38,035 nt of DNA from JAZLJD01 sp045617725 (GCA_045617725.1 JAZLJD010000004.1:1-38035); one strand, 5' to 3'; positions 22,846-32,537 are shown, numbered from the stretch's first letter. The notes: generated by a model from the letters alone, not told the origin. Program-made: numbers and translations.

Positions 22846-24171
22846 ATGAAACAGAAGAAAAACAATTACGCAGCACTTTTACCTATCCTTGTATTCGTAG
22901 TGCTGTACCTGGGATGCGGTATCCTTTTTGAATACGTGCTCCACATCGAGATGGGATTTTATAATATCCCGATTATTGTAGTTTTCCTGGCAGCACTTTT
23001 GGTAGCCTGCCTGCAGAACCGCAAGGTGAAATTTGATGACAAACTGGACATCATGGCCCGCGGCCTTGCCGACAAAAACATCATCACCATGCTTCTTATT
23101 TTCCTGACGGCAGGATGCTTCGTCGGAGTCGTCGGACGCTCCAGCGCCGAGTCGGTTGCGTATTTCCTGCTTTCCATCATCCCCGCCAAGTTCGCAGTCC
23201 TCGTTTTATTCCTGGTCAGTGCGTTCGTATCCCTTGCCATGGGCACTTCGGTAGGTACGATTACCCTGATTATGCCCATCGGATTTGCGGTAGCGGAGAG
23301 CTCCGGCTTTGACATGGCACTTGTTACGGGCTCCATCGTGGGCGGCGCCATGTTCGGCGATAACCTGTCCTTTATTTCGGATACAACGATTGCCGCCTGC
23401 AACGGTCAGGGCTGTAAGATGAAGGACAAATTCCGTGAGAACTTCGGTATTGCCCTCCCGGCAGCACTTGTATCCTGCGTGTTAATCCTTGTCTTAAGCC
23501 TGAAGGCAGACGTAAGTGCGGTTCAGGTGCAGGATTATAACCTTGTACAGATTATTCCGTATGTTCTCGTATTGATCGGCGGTGCAATCGGCATCAACGT
23601 ATTTGTGGTCCTTTTAATCGGTATCGTATCCGGCGCCATCATCATGCTTGTTACCGGCGCTACGGATGCAATCAGCATGTTAGGGAACATGGGCAGCGGC
23701 GTATCCGGTATGTTCGAAACGTCCATGGTAGCCGTCCTGGTTTCCGCAATCTGCGCCCTGATAGCGGAAAACGGCGGTTTTGAAGCCCTGCTTCACTTCA
23801 TAAAGAAGGTATTCAAGGGCCAAAAAGGAGGTTCCCTGGGCGTAGGTATTCTTGTTGGCCTCATGGACATCGCCACCGCCAATAACACCGTTGCCATCGT
23901 TATGGCAAACCCGATTGCCAAGGATATGGCAGCAGAGTACGGCATCAGCCCTAAGCGTACGGCATCCCTGCTCGACACCTTCTCCTGTATCATGCAGGGC
24001 ATCATTCCTTACGGCGCACAGATGCTGATTGCGGTCTCCATCGTGGCCGAACTGGGCGGTAAGGTCAGCGCGTTTGATGTAATCGGAAGATTGTATTATC
24101 CGTACATGCTACTTGTTATGTCCCTCATTTTTATCTTCTTTATTCCCGCCAAAAAGAAGAATAATCCGTAG
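22846..24171 (+). CDS. NhaC-type Na+/H+ antiporter
   Basis: A 441-residue membrane protein with about 11-12 segments. Recognisable stretches are SLAMGTSVGTITLIMPIGFA, GGAMFGDNLSFISDTTIAAC (the usual NhaC signature) and LMDIATANNTVAIVMANPIA. It exchanges Na+ for H+, or possibly an organic ion such as malate/lactate, as seen in NhaC relatives. The ATG at 22846 has AGGAGG seven bases upstream; the longer frame starting at 22810 runs through IR2 and is rejected. A terminator follows. Confidence 0.9.
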   Translation: MKQKKNNYAALLPILVFVVLYLGCGILFEYVLHIEMGFYNIPIIVVFLAALLVACLQNRKVKFDDKLDIMARGLADKNIITMLLIFLTAGCFVGVVGRSSAESVAYFLLSIIPAKFAVLVLFLVSAFVSLAMGTSVGTITLIMPIGFAVAESSGFDMALVTGSIVGGAMFGDNLSFISDTTIAACNGQGCKMKDKFRENFGIALPAALVSCVLILVLSLKADVSAVQVQDYNLVQIIPYVLVLIGGAIGINVFVVLLIGIVSGAIIMLVTGATDAISMLGNMGSGVSGMFETSMVAVLVSAICALIAENGGFEALLHFIKKVFKGQKGGSLGVGILVGLMDIATANNTVAIVMANPIAKDMAAEYGISPKRTASLLDTFSCIMQGIIPYGAQMLIAVSIVAELGGKVSAFDVIGRLYYPYMLLVMSLIFIFFIPAKKKNNP

Positions 24172-24227
24172 AACCATTTGCGACGGTGTGCATTTATTGC
24201 GAAAATCGGTTTTAAAATAGCAATATG

Positions 24228-24263
24228 TGGGCAGAGATTTTGCGTCTCTGCCCCTATTTTTTT
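24228..24263 (+). terminator. Terminator of the NhaC gene
   Basis: GGGCAGAG (24229-24236) pairs with CTCTGCCC (24246-24253), followed by CTATTTTTTT. It lies in the 323-nt gap before the arabinoxylan operon; the rest of that gap is AT-rich and holds the operon promoter and a leader hairpin. Confidence 0.92.
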
Positions 24264-24395
24264 GCAAAAAAACAGCTTAAAAAGGCTTAAATGTACTTTC
24301 TTGTTGTATTTTATGTATTATTTTCAACAAAATAACCGCAATTTTTTGAAAAAAATTAATCATTTATCACATATTGCGGACTTTATCAAAAAACC

Positions 24396-24423
24396 TTAAT
24401 TTTTATAGTGTAGTTGTTATAAT
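24396..24423 (+). promoter_or_regulatory. Candidate promoter of the arabinoxylan operon
   Basis: TATAAT (24418-24423) in GTTGTTATAATTAAG, with a poor -35 (TTAATT, 24396-24401) 16 bases upstream. It gives a leader of about 65 nt. A weak -35 fits a promoter needing an activator, but no operator was recognised. Confidence 0.6.
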
Positions 24424-24452
24424 TAAGCTAAGTTATTTTGTACATAAATAAC

Positions 24453-24471
24453 CGGCAATCTTTGATTGCCG
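24453..24471 (+). promoter_or_regulatory. Leader hairpin before the arabinoxylan operon
   Basis: CGGCAATC (24453-24460), loop TTT, GATTGCCG (24464-24471): a perfect 8-bp hairpin in the 5' leader, 12 bases before the AGGAGGG ribosome binding site of the first gene. It could stabilise the mRNA or be an operator; there is no T-run, so it is not a terminator. Confidence 0.55.
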
Positions 24472-24494
24472 TAGCTTATGAGTAGGAGGGTACT

Positions 24495-27440
24495 ATGTTA
24501 AAAACAGTTCAGACAGAAAACGGCCTGGTTCGTGGTATCACAGGCAATAATGCACGTGTAACGTCCTTTAAGGGAATTCCTTTTGCGGCTCCGCCCGTGG
24601 GGGACAGACGCTGGAAGGCACCCGAGCCCGCAGAATCCTGGGAAGGTGTCAGAGATTGTTTTGAATTCAAACCGATTTCCGTACAGGACCAGCCCGGTGT
24701 CGGTACCGATATTTACTGCCGTGAGTGGCATGTTGACCCCGATATTGCAATCAATGAGGATTGCCTTTACCTGAATGTTTGGACGAATTCCAAGACCGGC
24801 GACGAGAAGAAACCCGTTCTGGTATGGTTTTTCGGCGGCGGTTTCCAGTGGGGCTACACAGCCGAGATGGAGTTCAACGGCGAGCATATTGCCAAGCGTG
24901 ACGTAGTCGTTGTTTCTGTAAACTATCGTCTGGGTGCACTCGGCTTTTTAAGCCATCCCGAACTTTCGAAGGAATCCCCGGAAGCTCCTGCCAATTTCGG
25001 TATGCTGGATCAGCAGGCAGGCCTTAAGTGGGTTATCCGTAACATCGCAGCATTCGGCGGTGATCCGCAGAACATTACCATCGCAGGACAGTCCGCAGGC
25101 GGCGGTTCCGTTATGAACCAGCTGGCAGCACCCTCCAACAAGGGTCTGTTCCAGAAGGCGGTTATCTTCTCCGGAATGATTCGTTCCCCTTATGTAACGA
25201 AGGACCCCATCCTTGCATCCATCGACATTAAGGCAGCTGAGAAGGTCGGAGAGAAGTTCTTCGATTTCCTGGGCGTTAAGACCTTAGAGGAAGCAAGAAA
25301 GCTGGATGCTTTCTATATTCGTGACAAATACGCTGAGTTCCGTAATCAGAACGGCTTCATGGCTCCCATCGTGGACGGCAAGTTCATCCCCATGGATGCT
25401 TACAAGAGCCTGACCACCGGCAAGAGCCACAATGTTCCCATCCTTGCAGGCTGTACCGAGGATGAATTCCACAGCTTTATCATGGCCGAAAACGATGCTG
25501 ACTTTGAGAAGCAGGTTTCGGATATCTTCGGCAAGGACAAGGATACCTTCTTATCCTTCCCGGAAGCACATGTTAAAAACGGCCGGATCTATGCCCCCTG
25601 CATGGGCATTGCAGCCAGCGTCAAGAGCGGCTTTAGAGGACGTGAGAATTGCTACTACTATTGCTTCGAGCCGGATATCCCCGGTTGGGATCATCCCGGA
25701 ACTTTCCACTCCGTAGACCTTTGGTTCTGGTTTGAAACTCTGGCAGAATGCTGGAGACCTCTCGACGGACATCATTTCGACCTGTCCCGTCAGATGTGCA
25801 ACTACCTGACCAACTTTATTAAGAACGGTGACCCGAACGGTGAGGATGTTGACGGCAAGATGCTTCCTGTTTGGGGCGCTTACTCCGATGAGCATCCCAA
25901 CGAGATGCACTTTACAAAGAACGGCAGCAAGCCCGCTTGCGGCAATACCGCCTTTGATCAGTTCTTAATCGACTGGGTAAATCATCAGGCTGTGAATCCG
26001 GACGGTGAGTTTGTACAGAACAAAAACGCATCCGTTCTTCCGAAGAAGCAGGGCCTGAACCCGTACCTTCCTTCTTGGGAGTATATCCCGGACGGCGAGC
26101 CGTATGTCTTTGGCGACAGAGTATATGTATACGGTTCTCATGACCGCTATAACGGACATGCTTTCTGCCTGAATGACTATGTATGCTGGAGCGCACCGGT
26201 ATATGACCTCGGCAACTGGAGATACGAAGGCGTTACCTACACAAGACTGGATGACAAGTTAAACGAGCGCAATTCCATGTGTCTGTACGCACCCGATGTT
26301 ACCGTAGGACCCGACGGACGTTACTATCTGTACTACGTACTCGACCAGGTCAATGTCGTATCCGTAGCAGTATGCGACCAGCCGGCCGGCAAGTACGAAT
26401 TCTACGGCTATGTTCATTATGAAGACGGTACCCGCCTGGGCGAAAAAGCAGGTGATGAGCCTCAGTTCGATCCCGGTGTTATCACCATCGGCAAGGAAAC
26501 CTATCTCTACACCGGCTTCTGCGGACGCTTCGATAAGTCCAGAAGCGGTGCACAGTGCACGGTACTTGGCGAGGATATGCTTACCATTAAGAAGGCTCCG
26601 AAGATCATCGTTCCCGGCTCCTGCTATTCCGAAGGCACCGAATTCGAGCATCATGCATTTTTCGAGGCTCCTTCCATTCGTGAACGGAACGGAATTTACT
26701 ACTTCATCTATTCTTCCGAAGTTATGCACGAGCTGTGCTACGCAACCAGTAAGTCTCCCGAGGGACCTTTCAAGTACGGCGGCGTAATCGTAAGCAACTG
26801 CGACCTCGGAATTGACAGCTACAAGGCAGCTTCCAAGCCCACCGCATACGGTGCCAATAACCATGGCTCCATGGTTGAGATTAACGGTCAGTGGTATATC
26901 TTTTATCATCGTCAGACCAACAACTCCTGGTATTGCCGTCAGGGTTGTGCAGAGCCCATTTCCTTCAGAGAGGATGGCAGCATCATTCAGGCCGAAATCA
27001 CTTCCTGCGGCTTGAACGGCGGTCCGCTTCGCGATACGGAGGAATATCCGACCTACATTGCATGTAATCTGTTCACCGATAAAGACATGCCTTACGTAGG
27101 AGCGCCCGGAATTCCCCGCATTACCATGGAAGGCAAGGATGGCGACGAGAACTTAGGCTTTGTAACCGACATGGGCAAGAATGCAACCATGGGCTTTAAG
27201 TACTTTGATTTCAAGGGTGTCAAGAAGGTTCAGATTGTTGCCAGAGGTTATGGAAGCGGTGACTTTGAAGTACGTACGGCAATCGACGGCCCCGTTCTCG
27301 GTAAGCTTACCGTAGAATATTCCACCAAGTGGGAAGAATATGTAGCCGATTGTGCAATCCCCGATGGTGTATCCGCTTTATACTTCACCTATGTGGGCGG
27401 CGGCAGCGTAGCAGTTAAGTCATTCAAATTTATTCACTAA
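24495..27440 (+). CDS. Carboxylesterase type B - GH43 - CBM6-like fusion
   Basis: A 981-residue cytoplasmic multidomain enzyme. Residues 1-505 are a type B carboxylesterase with the triad visible: Ser200 (AGQSAGG), Glu324 (CTEDEF) and His405 (TFHSVDL), plus the oxyanion FFGGGF (112-117). Residues 520-850 are a GH43 five-bladed propeller: NPYLP at 522, general base Asp533 (IPDGEP), Asp601 (APDV), general acid Glu724 (FFEAPS) and the NNHGSM motif. Residues 865-981 look like a CBM6-type beta-sandwich. It should remove an ester group and an arabinosyl or xylosyl unit from the same oligosaccharide. No signal peptide. The start has AGGAGGG upstream. First gene of a six-gene operon. Confidence 0.9.
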   Translation: MLKTVQTENGLVRGITGNNARVTSFKGIPFAAPPVGDRRWKAPEPAESWEGVRDCFEFKPISVQDQPGVGTDIYCREWHVDPDIAINEDCLYLNVWTNSKTGDEKKPVLVWFFGGGFQWGYTAEMEFNGEHIAKRDVVVVSVNYRLGALGFLSHPELSKESPEAPANFGMLDQQAGLKWVIRNIAAFGGDPQNITIAGQSAGGGSVMNQLAAPSNKGLFQKAVIFSGMIRSPYVTKDPILASIDIKAAEKVGEKFFDFLGVKTLEEARKLDAFYIRDKYAEFRNQNGFMAPIVDGKFIPMDAYKSLTTGKSHNVPILAGCTEDEFHSFIMAENDADFEKQVSDIFGKDKDTFLSFPEAHVKNGRIYAPCMGIAASVKSGFRGRENCYYYCFEPDIPGWDHPGTFHSVDLWFWFETLAECWRPLDGHHFDLSRQMCNYLTNFIKNGDPNGEDVDGKMLPVWGAYSDEHPNEMHFTKNGSKPACGNTAFDQFLIDWVNHQAVNPDGEFVQNKNASVLPKKQGLNPYLPSWEYIPDGEPYVFGDRVYVYGSHDRYNGHAFCLNDYVCWSAPVYDLGNWRYEGVTYTRLDDKLNERNSMCLYAPDVTVGPDGRYYLYYVLDQVNVVSVAVCDQPAGKYEFYGYVHYEDGTRLGEKAGDEPQFDPGVITIGKETYLYTGFCGRFDKSRSGAQCTVLGEDMLTIKKAPKIIVPGSCYSEGTEFEHHAFFEAPSIRERNGIYYFIYSSEVMHELCYATSKSPEGPFKYGGVIVSNCDLGIDSYKAASKPTAYGANNHGSMVEINGQWYIFYHRQTNNSWYCRQGCAEPISFREDGSIIQAEITSCGLNGGPLRDTEEYPTYIACNLFTDKDMPYVGAPGIPRITMEGKDGDENLGFVTDMGKNATMGFKYFDFKGVKKVQIVARGYGSGDFEVRTAIDGPVLGKLTVEYSTKWEEYVADCAIPDGVSALYFTYVGGGSVAVKSFKFIH

Positions 27441-27455
27441 GGATTTCGTTTTATC

Positions 27456-28817
27456 ATGCAGTATATTTCAAGAGACAAAGAATTTTATAAAAAAGCAATT
27501 GCGATTACGATCCCGATGGCACTTCAGTCCATGATTACCATCGGAATCAACCTCGCAGATACGGTTATGGTCGGCAAGCTCGGAGAGGATTCCCTCTCCG
27601 GCGTCGCCCAGGCCAATCAGTTCGTAGGATTATTCCAAATCTGTTGTATGGGCATCGGCATGGGAGCCAATGTCCTGACTTCCCGTTTCTGGGGCATGAA
27701 GAAGATTACCGACTTAAAGCGTGCGGTAACCATTATGTACAGGTTCCTTTTTGTCCTGTCCCTTCTTATTTTCATTATCCCGACGATTGTGTGCCCGAAC
27801 TTTATTCTGGGAATCTATGCCAAGGAGCCTGAGGTTATTTCGGAAGGTGTCCGCTATATCCGCTGGATGATTCCCTGCTATCTGTTGCAGGGACTGGCGC
27901 TCACTTCTTCCATTGTGCTTCGGTCGGTTGGTAAGGTTAAAATTCCTTTATATTCCTCCATTGGTGCATTTTTCCTGAATATTTTCTGTAACTGGGTGTT
28001 CATTTTCGGTAAATTCGGTGCTCCCTGTATGGGCGTTGAAGGTGCCGGAGTCGGAACTCTGATTTCCCGTGTTTTCGAGTTTGGCTTTATCTGTGGCTAC
28101 ATGTTTGTTGTCGATCGGAATATCGGCTATCGCGTGAAGGATTTGTTCATGGGAGTGAAGGACCTTCTGGGCGATTACTTCCGCATCAGTATCCCTGTTT
28201 TCGTTTCCGATACGCTTTTGGCACTGGGAACCAGCGCCGTTGCCATCGTTATGGGCCGTATCGGCAAGGAATTCGTTTCCGCCAATTCCATCACGGTAGT
28301 TACGCAACAGCTTTCAACCGTGCTGATTCAGGGAATCTGTAACGCCAGTGGAATCATGACGGGTCACACCTTAGGTGCCGGTGACAAGGAGAAGGCGACC
28401 ACGGAAGCATGGACCTTCCTCTTTATGTCCGCCATCGTGGGCATCGTGGGCGGTGGTATCATTCTATTGATCGCCGAGCCCGTAATCGGATGCTACAACA
28501 TCACGGAGGAAACACATGAGATTGCCAGCCAGCTGATGCGGTCCATCGCAGTCATCGTAGTGTTCCAGTCCATGAACTCCATCCTGACGAAGGGTGTCCT
28601 GCGTGCCGGTGGCGATACGAAGTTCCTCATGGTTGCGGACATTCTGTTCCTTTGGGTGGTTTCCGTACCCTTAGGTGCTGTGGCAGGCCTTTACTGGCAT
28701 ATGGATGCGTTCTGGATTTACTTCTTCCTGAAGATTGACCAGGTCATCAAGAGTGTTTGGTGCCTCTTCCGTTTAAAGAGCGGCAAGTGGATTAAGAATA
28801 TTGAAGCTAAGTCGTAG
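27456..28817 (+). CDS. MATE family transporter (3), inside the arabinoxylan operon
   Basis: A 453-residue MATE protein with about 12 membrane segments (IPMALQSMITIGINLADTVM; SIPVFVSDTLLALGTSAVAI). It starts 15 nt after the esterase-GH43 gene and is followed 19 nt later by the CE1-like esterase, so it is co-transcribed with the hydrolases. MATE proteins export organic cations, drugs and, in plants, phenolics and organic acids; uptake of oligosaccharides is not known for the family. Export of ferulate or p-coumarate set free by the operon's esterases would explain its place (inference). Confidence 0.9.
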   Translation: MQYISRDKEFYKKAIAITIPMALQSMITIGINLADTVMVGKLGEDSLSGVAQANQFVGLFQICCMGIGMGANVLTSRFWGMKKITDLKRAVTIMYRFLFVLSLLIFIIPTIVCPNFILGIYAKEPEVISEGVRYIRWMIPCYLLQGLALTSSIVLRSVGKVKIPLYSSIGAFFLNIFCNWVFIFGKFGAPCMGVEGAGVGTLISRVFEFGFICGYMFVVDRNIGYRVKDLFMGVKDLLGDYFRISIPVFVSDTLLALGTSAVAIVMGRIGKEFVSANSITVVTQQLSTVLIQGICNASGIMTGHTLGAGDKEKATTEAWTFLFMSAIVGIVGGGIILLIAEPVIGCYNITEETHEIASQLMRSIAVIVVFQSMNSILTKGVLRAGGDTKFLMVADILFLWVVSVPLGAVAGLYWHMDAFWIYFFLKIDQVIKSVWCLFRLKSGKWIKNIEAKS

Positions 28818-28836
28818 AGAAAGGTAGGTATAATTT

Positions 28837-30492
28837 ATGAGTATGACCAATATGCCCGAAGTCACAGTACTCGGTGACGGCGGCAAGACATGGGAGTATC
28901 GTTTTGAGAATTTCTTCGTGAAGGCGTATGTGCCCTCCAACACGCTCCCGGGGGATGTAATCAACTATGGATTCAAGGCTCCGTATCTGCTGGTTTTCGA
29001 AGAGAACCGCATGACCATGGAGGAAGCAGTATCTTTTGCCCAAAAGAAAGGCTTCGAGGAAATTGCAGCCCGTTATGATTCCTCCGTACTTTTTATCTAT
29101 CCGACCGCAGAAGGCGGATGGAAGAATGCTTCTCCCGAAATCTTTAAGGAGATTGTAGCCGAGTCCAAGATTCATCAGTATTTTAAGGATGGCGTGGTTA
29201 CCATGCGTGACCGTTTCACGGGAGAGTTTAACGGGTTCTTTATAAGAGGAGCCATCTTCAGAACCTATCTCTACGGTTTCGGAGAATCTGCCGATTATAT
29301 TGCCGAAAATTGCATGATGACCATCAACGGCGCAGGTCTGTGGGGACCGGCGGATGTAACACCCGCTGTGGTTACGCTTTGCGGCCTTACAAAGCCTTTT
29401 GCGAGCGAGCGTCGTGATATGCCCATTATTTCCGTAGGCAATTCCCCTGAAATCAATAAGGCTCTCAAAGAGAGCAGTGACTATTTCACGGAGCGTTCGG
29501 AAGAAGATTTCGTACGCGACTTTAAGGAGATTGTCGTAAGACATCGCCGTTGGGTCGGAAATCTTGAGGCCGAGCCTCAATTCGATGAAATCGGCATGGT
29601 GGAGGAGCCGGGTGTCGCAATACTTACCACAAGCGGCGACAACCGCGGCGATGACCGTGACACGACCCGACATAAAGTCGGCTATATGGCTTATTACAAC
29701 AAGGGCATCATGGACAGTGGTAAGAAGGTTCCGCTTCTTTTGGCTTTCCATGGCGGTGGAGATTCTTCCTTCTACATTACCTTCGTTTCCGGTTGGTGGG
29801 AGGTAGCAAGAGAGCATGACTTCCTCCTTGTTGCCATTGAGAATCATTTGAATTCCACCGCAACCGAGATGATGGAACTCATTGAGCATCTTAAGAAGAT
29901 TTATAACGTCGATACCGAGAAGATTTATGCAAGCGGATTCTCCATGGGCGGATGTAAGTCCTGGGATATGTTCCAGGAGTATCCCGGTGTATTCGCAGCA
30001 CTCGCACCGATGGACGCAACCTTTGAGGTAGGTCTGAATGTATTCGGACAGCCCGCTCCCGTAGAAATTAACAAGGACATTCCCGTGCCGGTATTCTACT
30101 GCGGCGGCGAGATTACCCCGCTTCCCGAACTTCCGTTCCAGGCTGACAAATGCCACGACAGAATCCGTTATCTGTTTGAAGTAAACCGTATTAAAAAGCC
30201 GTACGATGTGAAGTTTGAGGACAAAGAGAACTGGCCCAACAAAATCTGGGGTATCAGCGGCGATATCACGAAGAAGGTTTATGATCCTTCCCGAGATGCA
30301 ACTCTGACGATTGAACTCTTTAAGAACGAAGCCGGTGTCGTTTACGCAGCACTGGGTTCCATCAGCGGTCAGGGACATGAATGCCGTCATCATACCTGCG
30401 AGCAGGCATATCGCTATATGTCACAGTTTAGAAGACTTCCCGAGGGCAGCATTGTCGGCGGTGAGCATACGGAGGATTTATGGAAAGATTAA
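28837..30492 (+). CDS. CE1-like alpha/beta-hydrolase esterase (feruloyl or acetyl-xylan esterase)
   Basis: A 551-residue cytoplasmic protein. The N-terminal ~260 residues form a region I do not recognise (perhaps a beta-rich or second, decayed hydrolase-like domain). The C-terminal half is a PHB-depolymerase/CE1-type alpha/beta hydrolase: LLLAFHGGGDSSFY (oxyanion, about 305-318), nucleophile Ser369 in ASGFSMGG and a His in GQGHECRHH (about 514-519). Such enzymes free hydroxycinnamates or acetate from xylan. No signal peptide. The start at 28837 has GGTAGGT upstream. The last 13 bases overlap the start of the GH10 gene. Confidence 0.82.
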   Translation: MSMTNMPEVTVLGDGGKTWEYRFENFFVKAYVPSNTLPGDVINYGFKAPYLLVFEENRMTMEEAVSFAQKKGFEEIAARYDSSVLFIYPTAEGGWKNASPEIFKEIVAESKIHQYFKDGVVTMRDRFTGEFNGFFIRGAIFRTYLYGFGESADYIAENCMMTINGAGLWGPADVTPAVVTLCGLTKPFASERRDMPIISVGNSPEINKALKESSDYFTERSEEDFVRDFKEIVVRHRRWVGNLEAEPQFDEIGMVEEPGVAILTTSGDNRGDDRDTTRHKVGYMAYYNKGIMDSGKKVPLLLAFHGGGDSSFYITFVSGWWEVAREHDFLLVAIENHLNSTATEMMELIEHLKKIYNVDTEKIYASGFSMGGCKSWDMFQEYPGVFAALAPMDATFEVGLNVFGQPAPVEINKDIPVPVFYCGGEITPLPELPFQADKCHDRIRYLFEVNRIKKPYDVKFEDKENWPNKIWGISGDITKKVYDPSRDATLTIELFKNEAGVVYAALGSISGQGHECRHHTCEQAYRYMSQFRRLPEGSIVGGEHTEDLWKD

Positions 30493-32537
30493 AAGAGGCT
30501 TACAAGGAGTATTTCCGCATCGGCGTTGCCTGCGAGAAGATTAACGGTCGTTTCACGAACCATGAAATCGGAAATCCCGACAAGGAACGCTGCATGCTTG
30601 ACCACTTCAATTCAATGACTTTTGGCAACGAATTGAAGCCCGCCTATAACATGGGCTGGCAGAGCCCGGAGGCCAAAGAGGATTTTCTTCCCTTTGTGAT
30701 TAATCCGGTCGCTTACGACATGCTTAGTTTTTGTCGCGACAACGGTATGCCGGTCAGAGGCCATGTTATGGTATGGCATTCCCAGTGTGCCAATGAAGCG
30801 TTCTGCAAGGGTTACAAGCCGGTGACGATTCCGACCGACCCCGAGATTTTAAAGGAACGTCCCATGATGAAGATGTTCGAGAAGCTGGATCCGGTATGCT
30901 TTGTTGACCGTGAGACCATGAAGGCACGCCTTCGTTCCTATATTTTTTCGCTTATGGAGTATATGTATGCGAATGATTTCATGCGCACGATTTACGCATG
31001 GGATGTAGTGAACGAGGCCATCGAACTGGCAGACAAGACGCCGACCGGTCTTAGAAACAGCTACTGGTACCGGGTAATCGGGGATGACTTCATTTACTGG
31101 GCTTTCCGCTATGCACACGATGCAGTGCAGGAGGTTTCGAGAAAGTATGCATCGAAGTACGGAGTTGACCCTTCGGACGAAGCTGCACTTCGAAGCATTC
31201 AGCCCGGACTTTTCTATAACGATTACAACGAGTTCTATACGGACAAAAAGGCGGCCATCATCGCCGCACTTACCCGTGAGACCGACGAGCACGGCTCGAT
31301 TATCGGCGAGGGCCTCATAGACGGTATCGGCATGCAGGCACACCTTTCCGACAATACCGATTTGGACCTTTACGAGCAGGCACTTTACGATTACGGCAAG
31401 CTGGTAGGCGAGATTCACTTAACCGAGCTGGATGTTAAGTGCACCTGCACGGACGCCAATCGTGAGTATTATCAGGCCGTTTTCTATAAGGACCTTTTTG
31501 AACGCCTTATTAAGGCAAGAAAGAGCGGTGTCAATATTACCTGTGTTACATTCTGGGGCCTGACCGATGACAATTCCTGGATTCGCGGCGCAGATCCGCT
31601 TCTGTTCCACAAGGATTTGTCTCCCAAGAAGTCCTATGACGGCGTACTTTACGCCCTGACCGGTGAGAGCCTCGGCGAGCCGCTTGTGATTGTTCGCGAT
31701 TTGAGCAATCGCCACTTCGACTTCGAAGGGGATGCAGAGCCCGAAAGCTACGGCTTCAAGATGCGCGGTTTCGGCAGACTTACCATCGACAAGTCTACCT
31801 TCCACAGCGGTACCGCATGCATTGCACTGCCGCAGAGATTCGGCGACTACTGCAATATCAGCTTTGATGCTTCCGACTTTGTCGGCCAGACCATCAAGCT
31901 GTCCGCTTATGTAAAATCACCTGCCCCGGCCATGATGCTGCAGGCAGACTTTGGCGGCGAGGATCCTATCGTAGCTACGGCAGAGACCAAGGCGGATGAG
32001 TGGACCCTCCTCGAGGGCGTTTACAGCGTTCCCCGGGATGTGCATTCCATTTTCTTCTACTTCTCAACCAAGGAGGAGAAGGAAGGTGTTTCCTCACCGA
32101 CCTATGTGGATGATGTAAAGATTGAACTCATCGGCCTTAAGGAGAGCTTCGAGGGTGCAACCCACATCGCTCAGATTCGCGGTACCGGACATCTTCCCGT
32201 ACTTATCGTTACGGACGAAGCTTCCGTGGACGGCAAGAGTAAGTCCTTAAAGATTATGCGTCAGGAGAGAGAGGCTACCATGAAGTTCCCGATTTCCGTA
32301 TACGCAGGTCGCAAGGTAGAAATCTCCGCGTACGTGAAGACCCGCGACAAGGTTGCTACTATGGGACTTGAGCTCGCAGATAAATGTATCCTCTGCGAAA
32401 AAGAAATGAACGGCGATTTCGTACTCTTAAAAGGAGAAACCGTTGTTCCCGAAGGTCTCAAGACCGTAGACGTATTCATCGAAACAGATGGTAATGCGGA
32501 GTATTACGTTGACGAAATCTTCGTAAAGCCGCTTTAA
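30480..32537 (+). CDS. GH10 endo-xylanase with two C-terminal carbohydrate-binding-like domains, intracellular
   Basis: A 685-residue protein. Residues 5-390 are a GH10 barrel: GNELKP (49-54), WHSQ (99-102), acid/base Glu179 in WDVVNEA and nucleophile Glu316 in HLTELDVK. Residues about 405-545 and 555-685 are two CBM_4_9/CBM22-like beta-sandwiches (GRLTIDKSTFHSGTACIAL; GRKVEISAYVKT). There is no signal peptide, so it probably cuts imported xylo-oligosaccharides. The start overlaps the esterase stop by 13 nt, with GGAGG inside the esterase gene, so translation is coupled. The full GH10 substrate cleft residues appear present. Confidence 0.93.
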   Translation: MERLKEAYKEYFRIGVACEKINGRFTNHEIGNPDKERCMLDHFNSMTFGNELKPAYNMGWQSPEAKEDFLPFVINPVAYDMLSFCRDNGMPVRGHVMVWHSQCANEAFCKGYKPVTIPTDPEILKERPMMKMFEKLDPVCFVDRETMKARLRSYIFSLMEYMYANDFMRTIYAWDVVNEAIELADKTPTGLRNSYWYRVIGDDFIYWAFRYAHDAVQEVSRKYASKYGVDPSDEAALRSIQPGLFYNDYNEFYTDKKAAIIAALTRETDEHGSIIGEGLIDGIGMQAHLSDNTDLDLYEQALYDYGKLVGEIHLTELDVKCTCTDANREYYQAVFYKDLFERLIKARKSGVNITCVTFWGLTDDNSWIRGADPLLFHKDLSPKKSYDGVLYALTGESLGEPLVIVRDLSNRHFDFEGDAEPESYGFKMRGFGRLTIDKSTFHSGTACIALPQRFGDYCNISFDASDFVGQTIKLSAYVKSPAPAMMLQADFGGEDPIVATAETKADEWTLLEGVYSVPRDVHSIFFYFSTKEEKEGVSSPTYVDDVKIELIGLKESFEGATHIAQIRGTGHLPVLIVTDEASVDGKSKSLKIMRQEREATMKFPISVYAGRKVEISAYVKTRDKVATMGLELADKCILCEKEMNGDFVLLKGETVVPEGLKTVDVFIETDGNAEYYVDEIFVKPL

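Noticed and set aside
24172..24494. Riboswitch before the arabinoxylan operon
   Set aside because: Only a terminator, a -10 element and one 8-bp hairpin are visible; no known riboswitch core was recognised.
28807..30393. A 528-codon minus-strand frame opposite the CE1-like esterase
   Set aside because: It lacks any family resemblance, and the plus-strand gene has the catalytic motifs and a ribosome binding site. Long antisense frames are common opposite genes with biased codon use.
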